The notes under the pieces were generated by a model. It was given only the letters and a program-made list of their open reading frames with translations, had not been told where the DNA came from and made no database searches. Below, one piece after another: positions 23,856 to 40,707 of a stretch of 64,000 nucleotides of DNA (position 1 is its first letter; each line of letters begins with the position of its first letter). A program made the position numbers and the translations under genes. The stretch is taken from positions 22,140,535 through 22,204,534 of the forward strand of contig NC_045149.1 of the NCBI RefSeq assembly GCF_008831285.2, read 5' to 3'. This DNA is from Nymphaea colorata. Its lineage: Eukaryota > Streptophyta > Magnoliopsida > Nymphaeales > Nymphaeaceae.

Positions 23856-26379
23856 TAAGGATGGATATGTATATATTCTCACATTTACATCTCGTAAACG
23901 CCTATTCTTGTGTTGCCTGTTAACAAAGGTTACCTTTTTCTACTTCTGCCTGTTCCCCTCAATCAGGAGGCCATTCCTAATGAATGTGTGCTTCAAGTAC
24001 TCTCTCTCATTCTCTCTCTCCCACTCCCAAAAGATTTCTATTACCAAATTGTGTTCCCTTATAGACTATTGAATCATGCGACTTCTTCCTTTGGGAGATG
24101 TCTGGCAGCACAAGTTCTGCAGAAAAATTTTGAAGCTCGCATTCTCCTTCCACCAGGCAGGAATCCCAAGGTATCGCCGTTGTCTGGATTAGGCGGCCTA
24201 TCATATAATAGATGATACTGAGTTTTCAATGGAATGTCTAGTGTTTTCAAGTGATGCTATTCTCACCTGATCCCCAACTGCATAGGTGCAGCAGGGGATC
24301 TGGAAGAATGCATGCCCAACAAGCATTGTGCAGCACTGGGTTTTGTTATTTGTAACTTTGTAAATATGAATAGAAACTCAAGATAGGCATACGCAGATGT
24401 TAAGCTGATACTGACTTCGCCCTCCACTGGAATCATGGTTACTTTGATCTTCTCTCATCCTGACGGAAAGTATTGTTGCTAAGGATTGTTCATGGTCCTC
24501 TGCGTCGTGTCTGCGAGTACTGAAATATTCTGAATTCATGTTTCCTGCAAACATGTAGTAAAACTTGGAAGATGGTATCAGAAAGTAATCCTATTATATC
24601 GACGAACCTCTGTTCGACTAGATGGCAGTCAAGCGAGAACCTTTTGTGGAGTTTCAAAGTGTGGAATTTGAGATAACTTCAGACCTCAGGCTCAGGTCCA
24701 AATTGATCAAACGCAGAACTGGTGCAGGAAACGAAAACCATTTTCCAGTGTGGAAAAGTTAGTCCGGCTAGACGTGAAGAAAAGGTTCCCGATCAGCAGC
24801 ATGGTGGCAATCTGTGCGAGGCCCCATCTTATTTTCTCATTAAGCCCACTAATTCCCTCCTCAAAAGAATCCGGTTCCCGGTGAGAGTGCAAAAGATCAG
24901 ATTCATATTAGCATAAGCAAATGGTGGGCGGTCAGACTGCAATTGCAAGCTCCTCTGATTGATCGATTTGGAACCATACTGCCTACTTCAAGCAGATGAA
25001 CGAGAAATGTTTCATCAGGTACGTTACCCTTTAGAACACGGTATAGCACCACACCTTATTCGCTCTTGTCCTCTCTTTGCATGAAAAAGAAGAGTGGAAG
25101 GTGGAGACTACATCTAAGGATCTTGTAATTTTGAAGTCCATTTAATTTTAAATCAGATTTATTGCTTGTTGCCGGTCCACTGTGTCTGGCCGGCCAAGCC
25201 AGTAAAAGGGAATGCTGCTTGGCCAGCTTAGGCATAATTGAAAGACATGTGGGATCAATCGGTCGCCGAGTCAAGCAGAAAGCAATGCACGTGGAATGTG
25301 CAGCGCGGTGGTGCAGTGACAAGGCGTTTAAATGCATCATGATCAGCAGTCCCTTTGGAAGTGCAAGTTCGTCGTTGGGGAATCCAGTAGGTTCCCCACG
25401 CGTAGTGTTTGGATACACAAAGGGGTGCGCGTGGGTTAGGGGCAATTCCCCCAGTGGGCGCATACGCTGCGTTCCACAACCGCGTAGAGTCACGCGGGGG
25501 TGAGCAAGTGAATGCTCATCGTCGAGTAGGGCGATGGTCGGCCGCCTTACTTAATGACATATAGTCGTCAACTGGCTTCGGCTGGGGACTTCCTCCCAAG
25601 GGAAGTCTACCCCCACCCAGATTTCGTTTGGATGTAGATAGGCACTTGGAAGAATGGTGAAGTTCTGACAGGGCCTTATGGCCACGGCTTGCCGATGGTC
25701 GACAAGGGGATAAAACCTGGGTGATGGTGTGCCGAGTGCTTTGCACTCCTCGTCTAGTCCACAGTCCCGAATAATGATGAATGCTTCCGCTAGCTTAAAA
25801 GAGGTGTTAGGCTGGCCGAAGGCTTTTGGAAAACGCCTTCGGCGCCGCGCGGGTCGGAGAAATTCGGCCCGTGACATTGCTAGTACAAAGATCTGAAGAA
25901 ACGAAACCATGAAATTGGATGCGTTTGTCACATTAGTCGGTTTAAGATGAGAAGCAATAAAATGCCCTTGAACGGCCTTCCCAGCCATCAAGTGACGGGA
26001 TTATAATGACCGTAAATCACGCTGATTTTATCAGACACGACGGGTAACCTTTGTGAAGACATGAATTTTTAGATGAAGCTTCAGGCATTCAAGACAAATA
26101 TATAAGCAGAAACAGGTTTACCACAACCACCCTGTCAAAATCGAATGCCAATGGAGAAGAACGTCATGCCATCATCCAAAGGCGAGCAAATAGCAGAAAA
26201 AGCCAAGCCTATCAAAGTCCCAACATAAAGCTTATTCGATACAACAGAAAGCAAGAGCAACTCAAATCTGGCACAACAGCGAGCTGCGAGTTATGATGAG
26301 CCTACGGTGTTGCCTATGCAGCCTGGTAGCAAGTTCTGCCGGATCCGTGTAGCAGCGGCAAAGCTTCTCTGCTTCTTCT
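23856..26379. other. Intergenic between the membrane-protein gene and NDPK
   Basis: The first part (to about 24400) is likely 3' UTR of the preceding gene. The rest shows no exon with a recognisable family. A segment of about 25160-25890 is clearly more GC-rich than its surroundings, with long overlapping open frames on both strands but no domain I recognise. It could be transposon-derived. Confidence 0.45.
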
Positions 26380-28013
26380 CTACTCATAGATCCATGGAAG
26401 AATGCTACTTTCCCAAGCAACAATACCCTCTGGGAACCACATGGCAATCTCCTTCCTTGCACTCTCGACAGAGTCGCTCCCGTGTATGATGTTCCTGAGG
26501 GAAAATGAATAAGAAGATTTATCAATTGCTTGCTAGAATGGAGAGAAGGGAAGAGGGTAAACAAGCAGCTCGGACTTTGAATGAGCTTTTTCCATTTACA
26601 ATACAGCATACATGAGAACTAACAGCTGAGGGCTAGGCAGATTTAAAGCTCAAAACTTCCACGAAAGAAGCACAGACATTTACATAATAGGTGGTGCGTA
26701 GACATGCGTTTTCACAGAAATAAATCCAAACAGGAAGGTAGACAGACATAATACTGGGGTTATTGCAAACAAAATGCTGGGGCTTCCAGTAAGATTACAG
26801 AAGTGTAGACCATTAAAAAACAACAAATCGTTTCTCAATATTAGAAAGTAAGGATACAGTACATAATCCGGTAAATTCTGTGAAAAATAACATGCATTGG
26901 ATGATGAAATGTCTTGCTAGTCACAGTGTCAACTTTGGAGACAAGAAAACTGAAGATCTGGGTTGAAATGAGATGAAACCATGAATAACTCTTTAGAAGT
27001 GGAAGATGTAGCACCCAGCAAAGTGCAGAGAATTAATGTCCCCTGTTCAGCCAACATGATATTTATGCATTGAACATCAAGCCACAATATCTACACAGCC
27101 TAGACATGGATTCGTTGAAGCAAAATATATAGACAAAATACATGCAGCCGACAGAAGCATGTGAAGTTGTAAACCATACTTCACCGTCAAACTCTGTTTG
27201 CAAAGCCCATTCCTAATCTCCAAACAGCACGTAAGAACTGATTCTAACACAGCCAAACAGAAGAAAGAAAAGGCCAATTACCTGCCAATCTCAACTGCAA
27301 AGTCACCACGAATGGTGCCAGGAGCAGACTCCGCAGGGTTGGTAGCTCCGATGATCTTTCGACCTGTCGATACTACGTTCTTGCCCTCCCACACCATTGC
27401 AACAACAGGGCCAGAAATGATATACTCGACGAGAATATTGAAGAAAGGTTTTGCAGAAAGATCGTTGTAGTGTCTCTCGGCAAACGCCCGGTCGACGCTC
27501 ATAAGCTTCAAACCTGATCCAGTAGAAGAGAAATCAATCTAGTCCTGAGTTTCTAAACGTAGAACAAGACCAACATGCATAGAGAAAGAAAACCATTTTT
27601 TCACAGTTCTCCAATAGCAAAAATAAGGAAAACTCATTTTCCACCTCTCATCGTGAAACCCTTCTTCTCGAACCTAGCAATGATCTCGCCAACCTGAAAG
27701 GCAAAAGAGGAAAAGAGCATAAAATGATCAACACCCATTGTGCTCTTTTTGTCTAGTTCCATTAGATACTGAGAATCATAGATGGCAGTCGCCATTTTTA
27801 TCAAAAAATCAAATCCATACCCACAAAAATATTTACTGGACAACTAAATATAAACAGATGAAGAAAGCCACTTCATCATCATCACCATGGCTAAACCATT
27901 TCACCGAATGGAAATAAAAAAGAAAAAAAACTACTACGACACAGAGGAGAGGAAAGACGAACCAGGCCTCTCTGAACAGCATCAGGCTTGATCATGACAA
28001 AGGTTTGCTCCAT
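26380..28013 (-). CDS. NDPK1: Nucleoside diphosphate kinase, cytosolic type
   Basis: Four exons, right to left: 27963-28013, 27645-27693, 27282-27513 and 26380-26494. They join in frame to 148 aa, the standard length of plant cytosolic NDPK. The enzyme transfers the gamma phosphate from ATP to other nucleoside diphosphates through a phospho-histidine. Visible motifs are '[17 protein letters not shown]' at the start, '[20 protein letters not shown]' in the nucleotide-binding region and '[12 protein letters not shown]' with catalytic His115. The C terminus is 'WIYE', as in group I NDPKs. No transit peptide is present, which supports the cytosolic type. No missing key residue was noticed. Confidence 0.94.
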
Positions 28014-29434
28014 CTCTCCCTCTTTCTCCACCAAAGAGATCGCTGTCTCTTTCAGTTCTCCGCTTCTAACGAGTGAACAGAGAGGCCAACAAAGCCCTAA
28101 ACTAAATACTCCCAAGTCCAAACTGCAAGGAGACAAAAACCCTAAATTCTTGGGAGCACATTTTCTTTCAGAGGACAAATGTTTTATTCAATTTTAAAAT
28201 ATCCTCATTTTTCTTTAATTTATGAAAGACCATGCGGTTGATAACTTGATATTGACATTTAACAACCCACGAGTGCCAATTTTAGGGTATATCAAATTCA
28301 ACTGAGATTTGATATAGATGTGACCAATTATGATCTGGTTTTAAGTTGAATCAAGTATAGATGAATCAAAATCATCGTCCAAAGGATCCAACTGAATCCA
28401 ATTTGGCAAATAATAAATTCGACTAGAACTCCACACGACATTGAGTTTCAAGTAGAGCTAGGCATAGGCGAGGTGAGAGTCCATGCCCACAATTCTTTTC
28501 CATTCAGATTGTAATTGTATATATATACACACACACAAATAGAATGATATTTTAAATAACTTATTGGACCTAGCCCGGCCCAGCTCGATGAATTATTGGG
28601 TCGAGCTAATGCTCAAATTTAAGCCCCGGGCCCAAGCAAGGCCAGGAACCCATTGGGTACCCGCCTGGTGTCCACCCTTAGTTTGAACTTTCAAGTGCAC
28701 CATTTGTTTGAGAATAACATTTATTTGGCCAATGCACTCTTAGTAGTTCCTTTTTTGCCACTTTGAACATTAATCTACCATATGATTTCATGCTGCACAT
28801 AAATTTCATAAAGTCCTTCCCTTAAATGTACATTAGACTGTGTTGAGAAATTACAAAACCTGCAAATATTTCACATCTGCTTGTTGGCATGTGAAAACTG
28901 AATTTTTTTCATGTTTGGTTATTTTTATGGTGATGCCACTCTGTGATTTTCAGCTTCCCCTATCTTCTTATTCAGCCTGTACCAGTGATGCTCGTGATGC
29001 TCTGATTGCTCTCATAATGGATGAATATGCCAATGAATTAATCGGCCCAGACATGGATCTGCGGTTTAGAAGAATTCTATGTTGTCGTGCATTAGATGTT
29101 CTTGGATGGTTAAAAATTTAAAAAATTATCGCTAAAAGCACTATGAATCATTGCTAAAAATACGATGAACTGTTGTTGTATGGTAACTGTTGCTAATGGG
29201 CATTGATGACTGTTTTTAGTTATACCATCTAGCACAAGACAACATACAATTTTACAACTAATCTTGAATTAGACTATCCATAATTTTTTTTAACTCAAAA
29301 CACCCAAGCCACAGCGAAAGCGAGTCTTCGTACGGCAATTGTCACTGCTTATGGACCCGAACCTAGGTCTAACATTTATATATAACCAAGTCGTTTTCTT
29401 TAATTTTATTTCAGTTGGATATCCAAAATTGGAT
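28014..29434. other. Intergenic upstream of NDPK
   Basis: This contains the NDPK promoter side, a short TA/CA microsatellite near 28515-28538 and a degenerate 'ggcccggcccagctcga' type repeat at about 28430-28685. A 93-codon open frame near 28840-29121 shows no recognised family and is not called. Confidence 0.5.
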
Positions 29435-30908
29435 TTGGTTAATTGGTCTCTCATGCACTATATTAGCCTCCAAATGATGTTTATTTTAGAACCCTACAAC
29501 TAGTTTCGTGGATGATCTTTGTCATGTCGTTTCTTTATCAATTTCTGCAATTAGGGACGGAGGGAGGGGGGGGGGGGGTGAGCGCAGGATTTTTTTTTTT
29601 TACATTGAAAAAATCAAATTTTTTTAGTTTAGCCTGACCGGTCGCTCCTCGTCGCTCCTCTTGGCCCGACCCGCGAATCGTCTTGGCCCGACCCTAGAAA
29701 AAATCCTGGCTCCACCCCTGTCTGCAATAGTTAAGTAACATAATGTATTGTGTGGTACAGTAGACAAAAAATTTAATAGACTTCTAGTGCTTGTTTTCTC
29801 TTAGACTTTCTTCCTTTTTTTCCTTCCATTCTAAATACAATTCCATGATAGAAAATTTTGGTACTGTTGGTGATGATGTCAATGGTCGTATGGATTAGTT
29901 GTTTGCCGTTGCACTAGAAAAGATTAACACTACAGTAAAGATTAAAGAAGAAGCTAGAATCTTTCTCAAAAGATTACATATCTAACATTATATGTACATT
30001 TCACATAAACAGACCAATGAAGATCCCATGTCCGCAATGACTGATTGGAGTCAACTATTCATTCACATAAGCTAATTTTGTACTCAAATTGTATCGCCTT
30101 GCATCTTTCCCTTGTACTTAGTATGTACTTCAATTTCGTTTTTGCAGTTATGTGCCTTCTTCATGCAAAAAAAAAAAAGTGCAGGACTGCATAAAACTCA
30201 CATAATAGGCACTTCCACTAAGGCCTATATGCACTTTTTATAGGCTGAGGACATAGTGCATGTCTCATTGATCCATGATCCTAATGTGCAATAAACACCA
30301 TGAATAGAAGAAACTATGAGAGTTTTGATAGTAACAAGGATTGCTTTTTTTAAATTTACGGACAGGCAAGGAATCAGAGAAAGGTGCAAATATATTGGAA
30401 GCAATAATATAATGTAATGAAGGCTATTAAATTTCAACTAAGATGGCAAGATCAAAAATATACCTGTGCATTAGGGAATTGATTATCCTGATCCAACAAA
30501 CCACAAGCTTTTGTAGCTTATTTGACAGGAGGACTCGTAGTCATAGGAAATGTTCTTTTTTTTTTCAAAAAAAAAAAACCTTGTTTTATACTTCAAAAAT
30601 AGGTTTAAAAAACCTGTCTTTTAGGAAAAGACGGCAAAATGAAAACAACTCCAAGAAATATGAAAAATCCACATTTTTTTCACAAGTTTTGGTGTTCTTT
30701 TTGCATGTTCTATTACTTCATTTTTATTTTCGCATTTTGTAGGAATTTTTGTTTCAATTTTTTAAAATTTGTCAAGACTTTCCCAAAAAAAAAAAAAACA
30801 ACTTTGTCGTATTTTACTCAAGAAAAACCTTGCCATTAATGACCCATAAACGATTTTTCGACTAGGGCAGGAATACATTGCAGGTGGCACCACTTGTCTT
30901 TTGCGATT
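29435..30908 (-). repeat. Inverted copy of EPSPS intron-3 sequence (left arm)
   Basis: Read on the minus strand this block follows EPSPS intron 3 from about 36374 to 37860. Examples are 'gcaaatcgcaaaagaca', 'aagtggtgccacct', 'gtcaagactt', 'attctaaatacaa' and 'ttggaggctaat', in matching order. The arms are about 1.47 kb and separated by about 5.5 kb that holds rearranged EPSPS fragments and the 5' half of the intact gene. A hAT-type MITE (29552-29720) interrupts only this arm. Confidence 0.75.
29552..29720. mobile_element. hAT-type MITE with 8-bp target duplication
   Basis: TCTGCAAT stands at 29544-29551 and again at 29721-29728, an 8-bp duplication as made by hAT transposases. The ends are TAGGGACGGAG and, reverse-complemented, CAGGGGTGGAG. 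CAGGGG(C/T)GGAG-type ends are known from plant hAT MITEs. The matching stretch of EPSPS intron 3 near 37575-37590 has one 'gcaat' site and no insertion, so an empty site is present in the same window. Confidence 0.75.
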
Positions 30909-31110
30909 TGCTTAGTTTTGCAGAGACTGATATACGCAGGATGGGCGAAGAGGTAAGTGGAGGACACAAAATTACTAAAGACCGCTCATAGTTAGAATGA
31001 GTTTGTAGTGTTTTCCTACACTTAATATTAAAAAGAGTTAGCATCTGTAATATTTGTTTTGTTTGATAGGTAGAAACACAATGTGACAGTCGATATAGGA
31101 AGGCTTTGGT
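30909..31110 (-). pseudogene. Inverted EPSPS 5'-flank/5'UTR-like fragment
   Basis: On the minus strand this reads 'gtgtcctccacttacctctt' followed by a 'cgtatatcagtctct' word. That corresponds to the leader found upstream of the partial EPSPS copies at about 49930-50040 and 54070-54180, and more loosely to the intact gene's leader at about 34620-34660. A nearly identical block lies at 56496-56670. The junction at about 30908 joins this leader directly to inverted intron-3 sequence. Confidence 0.55.
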
Positions 31111-31344
31111 CTTTCCGAAGCACGTAATTCTTTGTGTTCTTGTGTGCCTAAATCCCTTCTTCTTCTTCTTATTATTGGGGGCTTGTGGTTGCATTTTTCC
31201 CCAGCAAAGGCTACCAAAGATGGCAACTAGATCCCCTCTGACTGATGCAGATGAAAGCAATTCAGGAGGGGTCAAGAAGGGAAAAACTTTTGGCTGCACC
31301 ACGGAAAAGATATGTTTTGGTTGAAATCGAATGTTTAGTGCTAA

Positions 31345-31965
31345 TAATTCAAAAATAATTTAAATTAAAACTACCATAGTCGCAAACTCTAAGAACCTAG
31401 TGTGGCAAATCCATTAAGCCTTTATTATATGTGACATGGCACTTTCATTAGCCTAATTGCCACACACACATCCACTCACACACAAACACAATATTTGATG
31501 CATTTATCAAATCTTTTTATATAGCACATACTGTATATTTCTATTAGTTACTCCTCTTGTGCTTCCTTTTTTCTGGTTGTTTGCAGTTAGGTCCAACAGT
31601 TGGAAAAAGGTCAGATTATTGGATAATCACTTCCCCAAAGAGGCAGAATGTCCTAGCTACTTCCAAGTTCTACAAAGTGTCGCAAAGCACTAGGGAAGTT
31701 TATCCTTTCTCATGCTAGGTCTCTTAAGCAATTTTAGAACAATATGACTTAATCCGGGGCCTGTAATTTTTCTGTCTGTTGAAGAGCCCCACATTTCGAG
31801 ATCAGAGAATCTTAAAAGAGGCAAGAGATTGAGGATTCATAAGCACCTAAGGATGCAAAAGGCAATGGTGGTAGTCAAAGTCATTTGAGTCTATTTTCGT
31901 TTTCCTTTTCTCCTCTTTATGTTGGTGGAACTGCAGCCATCCTACCCTCATCTGTTATTACTAGT
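31345..31965 (+). pseudogene. EPSPS fragment: intron-3 end, truncated exon 8, 3' flank
   Basis: The end of intron 3 (as in 38335-38518) runs straight into the end of intron 7 and an exon-8 copy at 31587-31693, so exons 4-7 are missing. The exon copy starts LGPTVGKRSDYW, lacks about 115 internal bases including the part coding for YDDHR, and ends at a TAG in the same place as the real gene. About 270 bp of downstream sequence follows, parallel to 39963-40245. It cannot encode an active domain. Confidence 0.85.
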
Positions 31966-31984
31966 TGAGTTGGACAATGACTAT

Positions 31985-32880
31985 TTGTAGTGGTCAGTTC
32001 CTCGTGGCAAAGAATTCAGCAAAAGAGGTTGAACTTTTCTTGAGAAATGCAAGGACTGTGATGTGCCCACTGACTGCTGTAGTTGTTGCTTTTGGTGGAA
32101 ATACAAGGTCTGTCCATCTACAGTTTCTTATGTTAATTCAAAGAGGAAATGTTTTAGTGAGGTCCTTTGTTGTTACGTTATGTATATTTATGTTTTTGTT
32201 CTAACCGATTTGCAAAATCTGCTTCTCGATTCAAATACGTAGATGATAATGATCTGTTTTTAGACAGTTTCAATTTTAAGTCTTTGTTTCTCTCTTTTGG
32301 TAAGCACTAATCGTACCAATTTCTAATTGTTAAGATGGTGGACTTTCCTAGGTTACTGTTGCTTGTCCTCCATTGTAAAACTTCCTCTAAAGTTTGAATT
32401 ACTTAATTTCTCAACATATTAGTGAGAAGGAGACGCCACTTTAAACATCTTTAAATATTTGATATGGCCCTACAAATAAGTGTTCCATGTTATGGTCTCC
32501 TCTTAGGACCTTGTATGCAGAAGTTGTCAAATCTAATAAGCAATTGTGGAGAGTTTTTTCTTTACTATTACAAGGAATCGCAGTGAACTTGTTGTTGCCA
32601 TTAGGCAGTCATCCTTTATGCTGATTGGTTGACTTTGTCAACCTCTTTTGGTAGGTTGAGCCCTCCTTTGTTAGTAACATGGTAATCTCTGTTATTTTAC
32701 TTGGTAAAGTCTTGACAAATTTTAAAACATTGAAACAAAAATTCTCAAAAAGAAAATGCAAAAAAAAGTAGCAAAAAAACACCAAAACCTATGAAAAAAT
32801 GTTGTTTTTTCATGTTTCTTGGGGTTGTTTTCATTTTGCCATTTTTTTCTAAAAGGCAAGTTTTTAAAACTCATTTTTGA
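31985..32880 (+). pseudogene. EPSPS fragment: exon-2 part, intron 2, intron-3 start
   Basis: This begins inside exon 2 ('tgtagtggtcagtt', as at 35338). The glyphosate-site segment is altered to LFLRNARTVMCPLTAVV, losing the first Gly, the second Gly and the Arg of the conserved GNAGTAMRP. It passes the exon-2 donor at 32107, runs into intron 2, then jumps over exon 3 into intron 3 (as from 35697). It stays parallel until the shared core repeat ends near 32880. It lies directly after the exon-8 fragment, so gene order is permuted. Confidence 0.85.
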
Positions 32881-33714
32881 GGAGGAAGACGCACTGAGCA
32901 GCTGAGCTGGTCTCCTGCGGGAGCAGGAGAAACCTCGGGGGAGATGGGATTTTCAGGCGAAAAAAGTCGGTTAGAGTGGGTTGTGAAAACTGTCGGGGGA
33001 AGAAAGATGGAATAAATGATCAGAAAATCAATTTCATTGCTCCAACAGGAAAAGGGCGAAAGGGAGCAAAATTCCAGAAGGGAAAAAAGAAAGAACACAT
33101 AGAAGTTTTAGCTCATGCTGATTTACTCTCAAAAAATGAATGGGTAACAGTTTCTCAAGCTTTAGTAAAAGAAATTACAAGGAAAAATGAGAGAAACACT
33201 GAATTTGGTGTCGGGCCTTCTGTTCTCCAATCATCCTCCACTAACACTGGGCCCCTCTTCCCTTCACCATGAGCATAAGCCAAAGCCAGATCCGTGAGAG
33301 AAAGCACAAGCTCACGAGATCTTCATTCTTCTCACGGAGGCCCTCCGTGAGTAATCCCAACCCCAATAACCAAGCAGATGCTCTTCTATAGTATTTACAA
33401 TCTAAAAAGCTACGAGCACGTCACAAGCAAAACCCACAATTTCTCAACACCACGACTCCCTCACGACAAAACTATAACCATAAGACTCGAGAAGGAAAGT
33501 GAAAGGAAGAAAACATGGCCTTGCACGCCCTAGGAGAATCACCAGAACCGAGAGAATCTGCAGGAAGCTCGCCGTTTCAGTAGTCCACACTATAATCTGA
33601 AGAGCACGCGCTCGCGGAACATGAGCGGGGAGATTAATGGAAAGCCGCCGCCGACTGCCGCCGCGGCCATTGACCCTAGTTCGGCGACCGACTGGCCGAG
33701 GCATCTATCCGATT
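32881..33714. other. Unique segment, short open frame of unknown origin
   Basis: An open frame at 32976-33272 (98 codons, Lys-rich, with a 'GKGRKGAKFQKGKKKEH' stretch and ending in 'NTGPLFPSP') has no recognised family. Neither a promoter nor splice partners are evident. It begins just after the repeat boundary at about 32880. A small Arg-rich minus frame near 33444-33704 is also unsupported. Confidence 0.25.
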
Positions 33715-33990
33715 AAGAAATCGGATTAGGATTTAATAAATGACATAGATGAATATCAGATCGAATTTGGATAAGGATTCGGATCGGATTCAGTTTTAGA
33801 CAAATATCCTCTATCTAATACTTGAAAAATGACAAAATCGGATTCAAAATTCAGATTTGGATATAAATATAAAAAACGGATTTGGATTGTAAAATCGAAT
33901 TTCGGATTCAGATATGACTTTGCTTTATCCGAATTTAAATCTGAATCTAAATCTAACTATATGAATATCAAAAAAACGAATATAATTAAA
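33715..33990. repeat. Degenerate 'aatcggattcaaa' repeat, copy 2
   Basis: It is built from variants of 'ggatttggat' and 'gaatctaaatc', as at 13830-14215 and 57425-58310. It begins 'ttaagaaatcggattagga'. Confidence 0.55.
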
Positions 33991-34474
33991 GATATAGACA
34001 TCCCCTTTCCAAAAAATAGTAATACTTACTAAATGGGAGGCTTCAACTTAGAACCAAAAGGTTGAAAATCCCGAAACTGACCAACGGGTCGGCTGAACTT
34101 AAAAAAAAAAAATTAGGTGCAGTGTTTGGTTCGACTCTACGACTAATTAGGCGTTGGTGTTATCCGTTCAAATTTAACGGTCGAATATGGGGTTGTCGTT
34201 TTAGTTTAAGAACACTATATACCCAACATCCTACCAAACACCGAGGGCTGGTGGCGGCCACCAAGAACCAAGGACCAAACACCCATCGAATCCTCGTGGG
34301 ACAGGTACAGAACGTTGGATGTATTTACTAAAAGATACCTATCTATTGTTGTATTTATAAAATGGTTCAAAATTTGTGAAATACATCTATATAAAATCAT
34401 GAAATACATCTATATTGAATTAAATTTTTTATTTTTTAAAAGTAAAAAAATAAAAAAAAGCACTACTGGTCGAA

Positions 34475-34711
34475 GAGGTCCATCCATCTGCCATTACCGT
34501 CGGGTCCTTTTTTTTTTTAGATTTAATTTCAAAAGGGTGCTGTTATTTTAACATTTTTTAAGCAAAGCTACCATTTGAATCTTGATTTGAGAGTCGGGCG
34601 CCCCCCTCACGTTCTAACCTGTTTCGTTCCTCCACCTACCTTCTCGCGCGTCTGCCTATTAGACACCAGAGAAGGAGAAGGAAGTCAGCCACCCACCCCT
34701 GCGACGGTGCT
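34475..34711 (+). promoter_or_regulatory. EPSPS promoter-proximal region and leader
   Basis: This is the stretch directly before the EPSPS start codon. The words 'tccatctgccattaccgtc', 'ttaatttcaaaagggtgc' and the leader 'gtcagccacccacccctgc' recur before the partial copies at 49690-50042, so upstream and leader sequence was copied along with exons. No convincing TATA box was seen. The transcription start is not known. Confidence 0.4.
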
Positions 34712-39962
<5,251 letters not shown>

Positions 39963-40254
39963 GGAAGGTTATCCTGTCTCATGCCAGATCTCTTAAGCAA
40001 TTTTAGAACAATATGACTTAATCCGGGGTCTGTAATTTTGTGTCTGTTGAAGAGCTCCACATTCTGGGATTAGAGAATCTTAAAAGAGGCAAGAGATTGA
40101 GGATTCATAAGCGCCCATTCCTTGGTCTAAGGATGCAAAAGGCAGCGGTGGCAGTCAAAGTCATTTGGGTGAACAAGGACTCTCTTTTCATTTTTGTTTT
40201 TTTTCTTCTTTATGTTAGTGGAAGTGCAACCATCCTGCCCACATCTGTTATGTG
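39963..40254 (+). other. EPSPS 3' UTR and downstream flank
   Basis: The sequence after the stop is parallel to 31694-31960 in the pseudogene block. No clear canonical polyadenylation signal stands out; 'aataaaaa'-like words occur inside the following MITE. The 3' end of the transcript is not determinable here. Confidence 0.4.
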
Positions 40255-40615
40255 CTATGTCACACGGACGCGGCTAAAGAGGCCGCGTACCCGTGTCGAC
40301 TCGCCGACACGGGACTCGGTTAGGACACAGCAAAAAATAAAAATTTAATGTTTTTTTTATTTTATCAATTTTTTGTGATGCATCCAATTATTTCCATAAA
40401 CAATCCGTTCAAATATTCAGTACTTTTGTGATAAAATACATTTTCTCACAAGATTGTAAGAGTGAACTATTAATTTAATGTTTTTTTTAATCTTATCATT
40501 TTTTAGAATATTTAATGTAGCCGTGTCCGCGTATCCGAAAATTTTGAAAATTGCCGTATCTGCACCCATGTCCCCGTATCCGCACTCGTATCGCATCTGC
40601 ACCAGTGTGACATAG
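40255..40615. mobile_element. hAT-type MITE, perfect 11-bp TIR and 8-bp TSD
   Basis: The left end is CTATGTCACAC and the right end GTGTGACATAG, a perfect 11-bp inverted repeat. GTTATGTG stands at 40247-40254 and 40616-40623. The element is 361 bp and non-coding, with GC-rich ends ('ggacgcggc', 'cgtatccgcac') and an AT-rich middle. An 8-bp duplication indicates the hAT superfamily. The parallel flank in the pseudogene block (about 31945-31965) lacks the element. Confidence 0.85.
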
Positions 40616-40707
40616 GTTATGTGATTCTCTTATTATTAGTTGAGTTGGACAACGTGTATTTGGATCATTACTTTTTCTGATTTTGGGCTTTAGACGCCTC
40701 TCACCTC

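Noticed and set aside
25056-25991. Frames of 74-146 codons on both strands
   Set aside because: They are explained by the higher GC content of this stretch. No domain, intron signal or start context supports them.
31106-31324. 72-codon frame with a hydrophobic start and Lys-rich end
   Set aside because: It spans the boundary between an inverted EPSPS leader copy and unique sequence; no family was recognised.
31587-32107. A second functional EPSPS gene
   Set aside because: Exons 3-7 are missing, exon 8 has lost its YDDHR segment, conserved residues in exon 2 are changed and the order is permuted.
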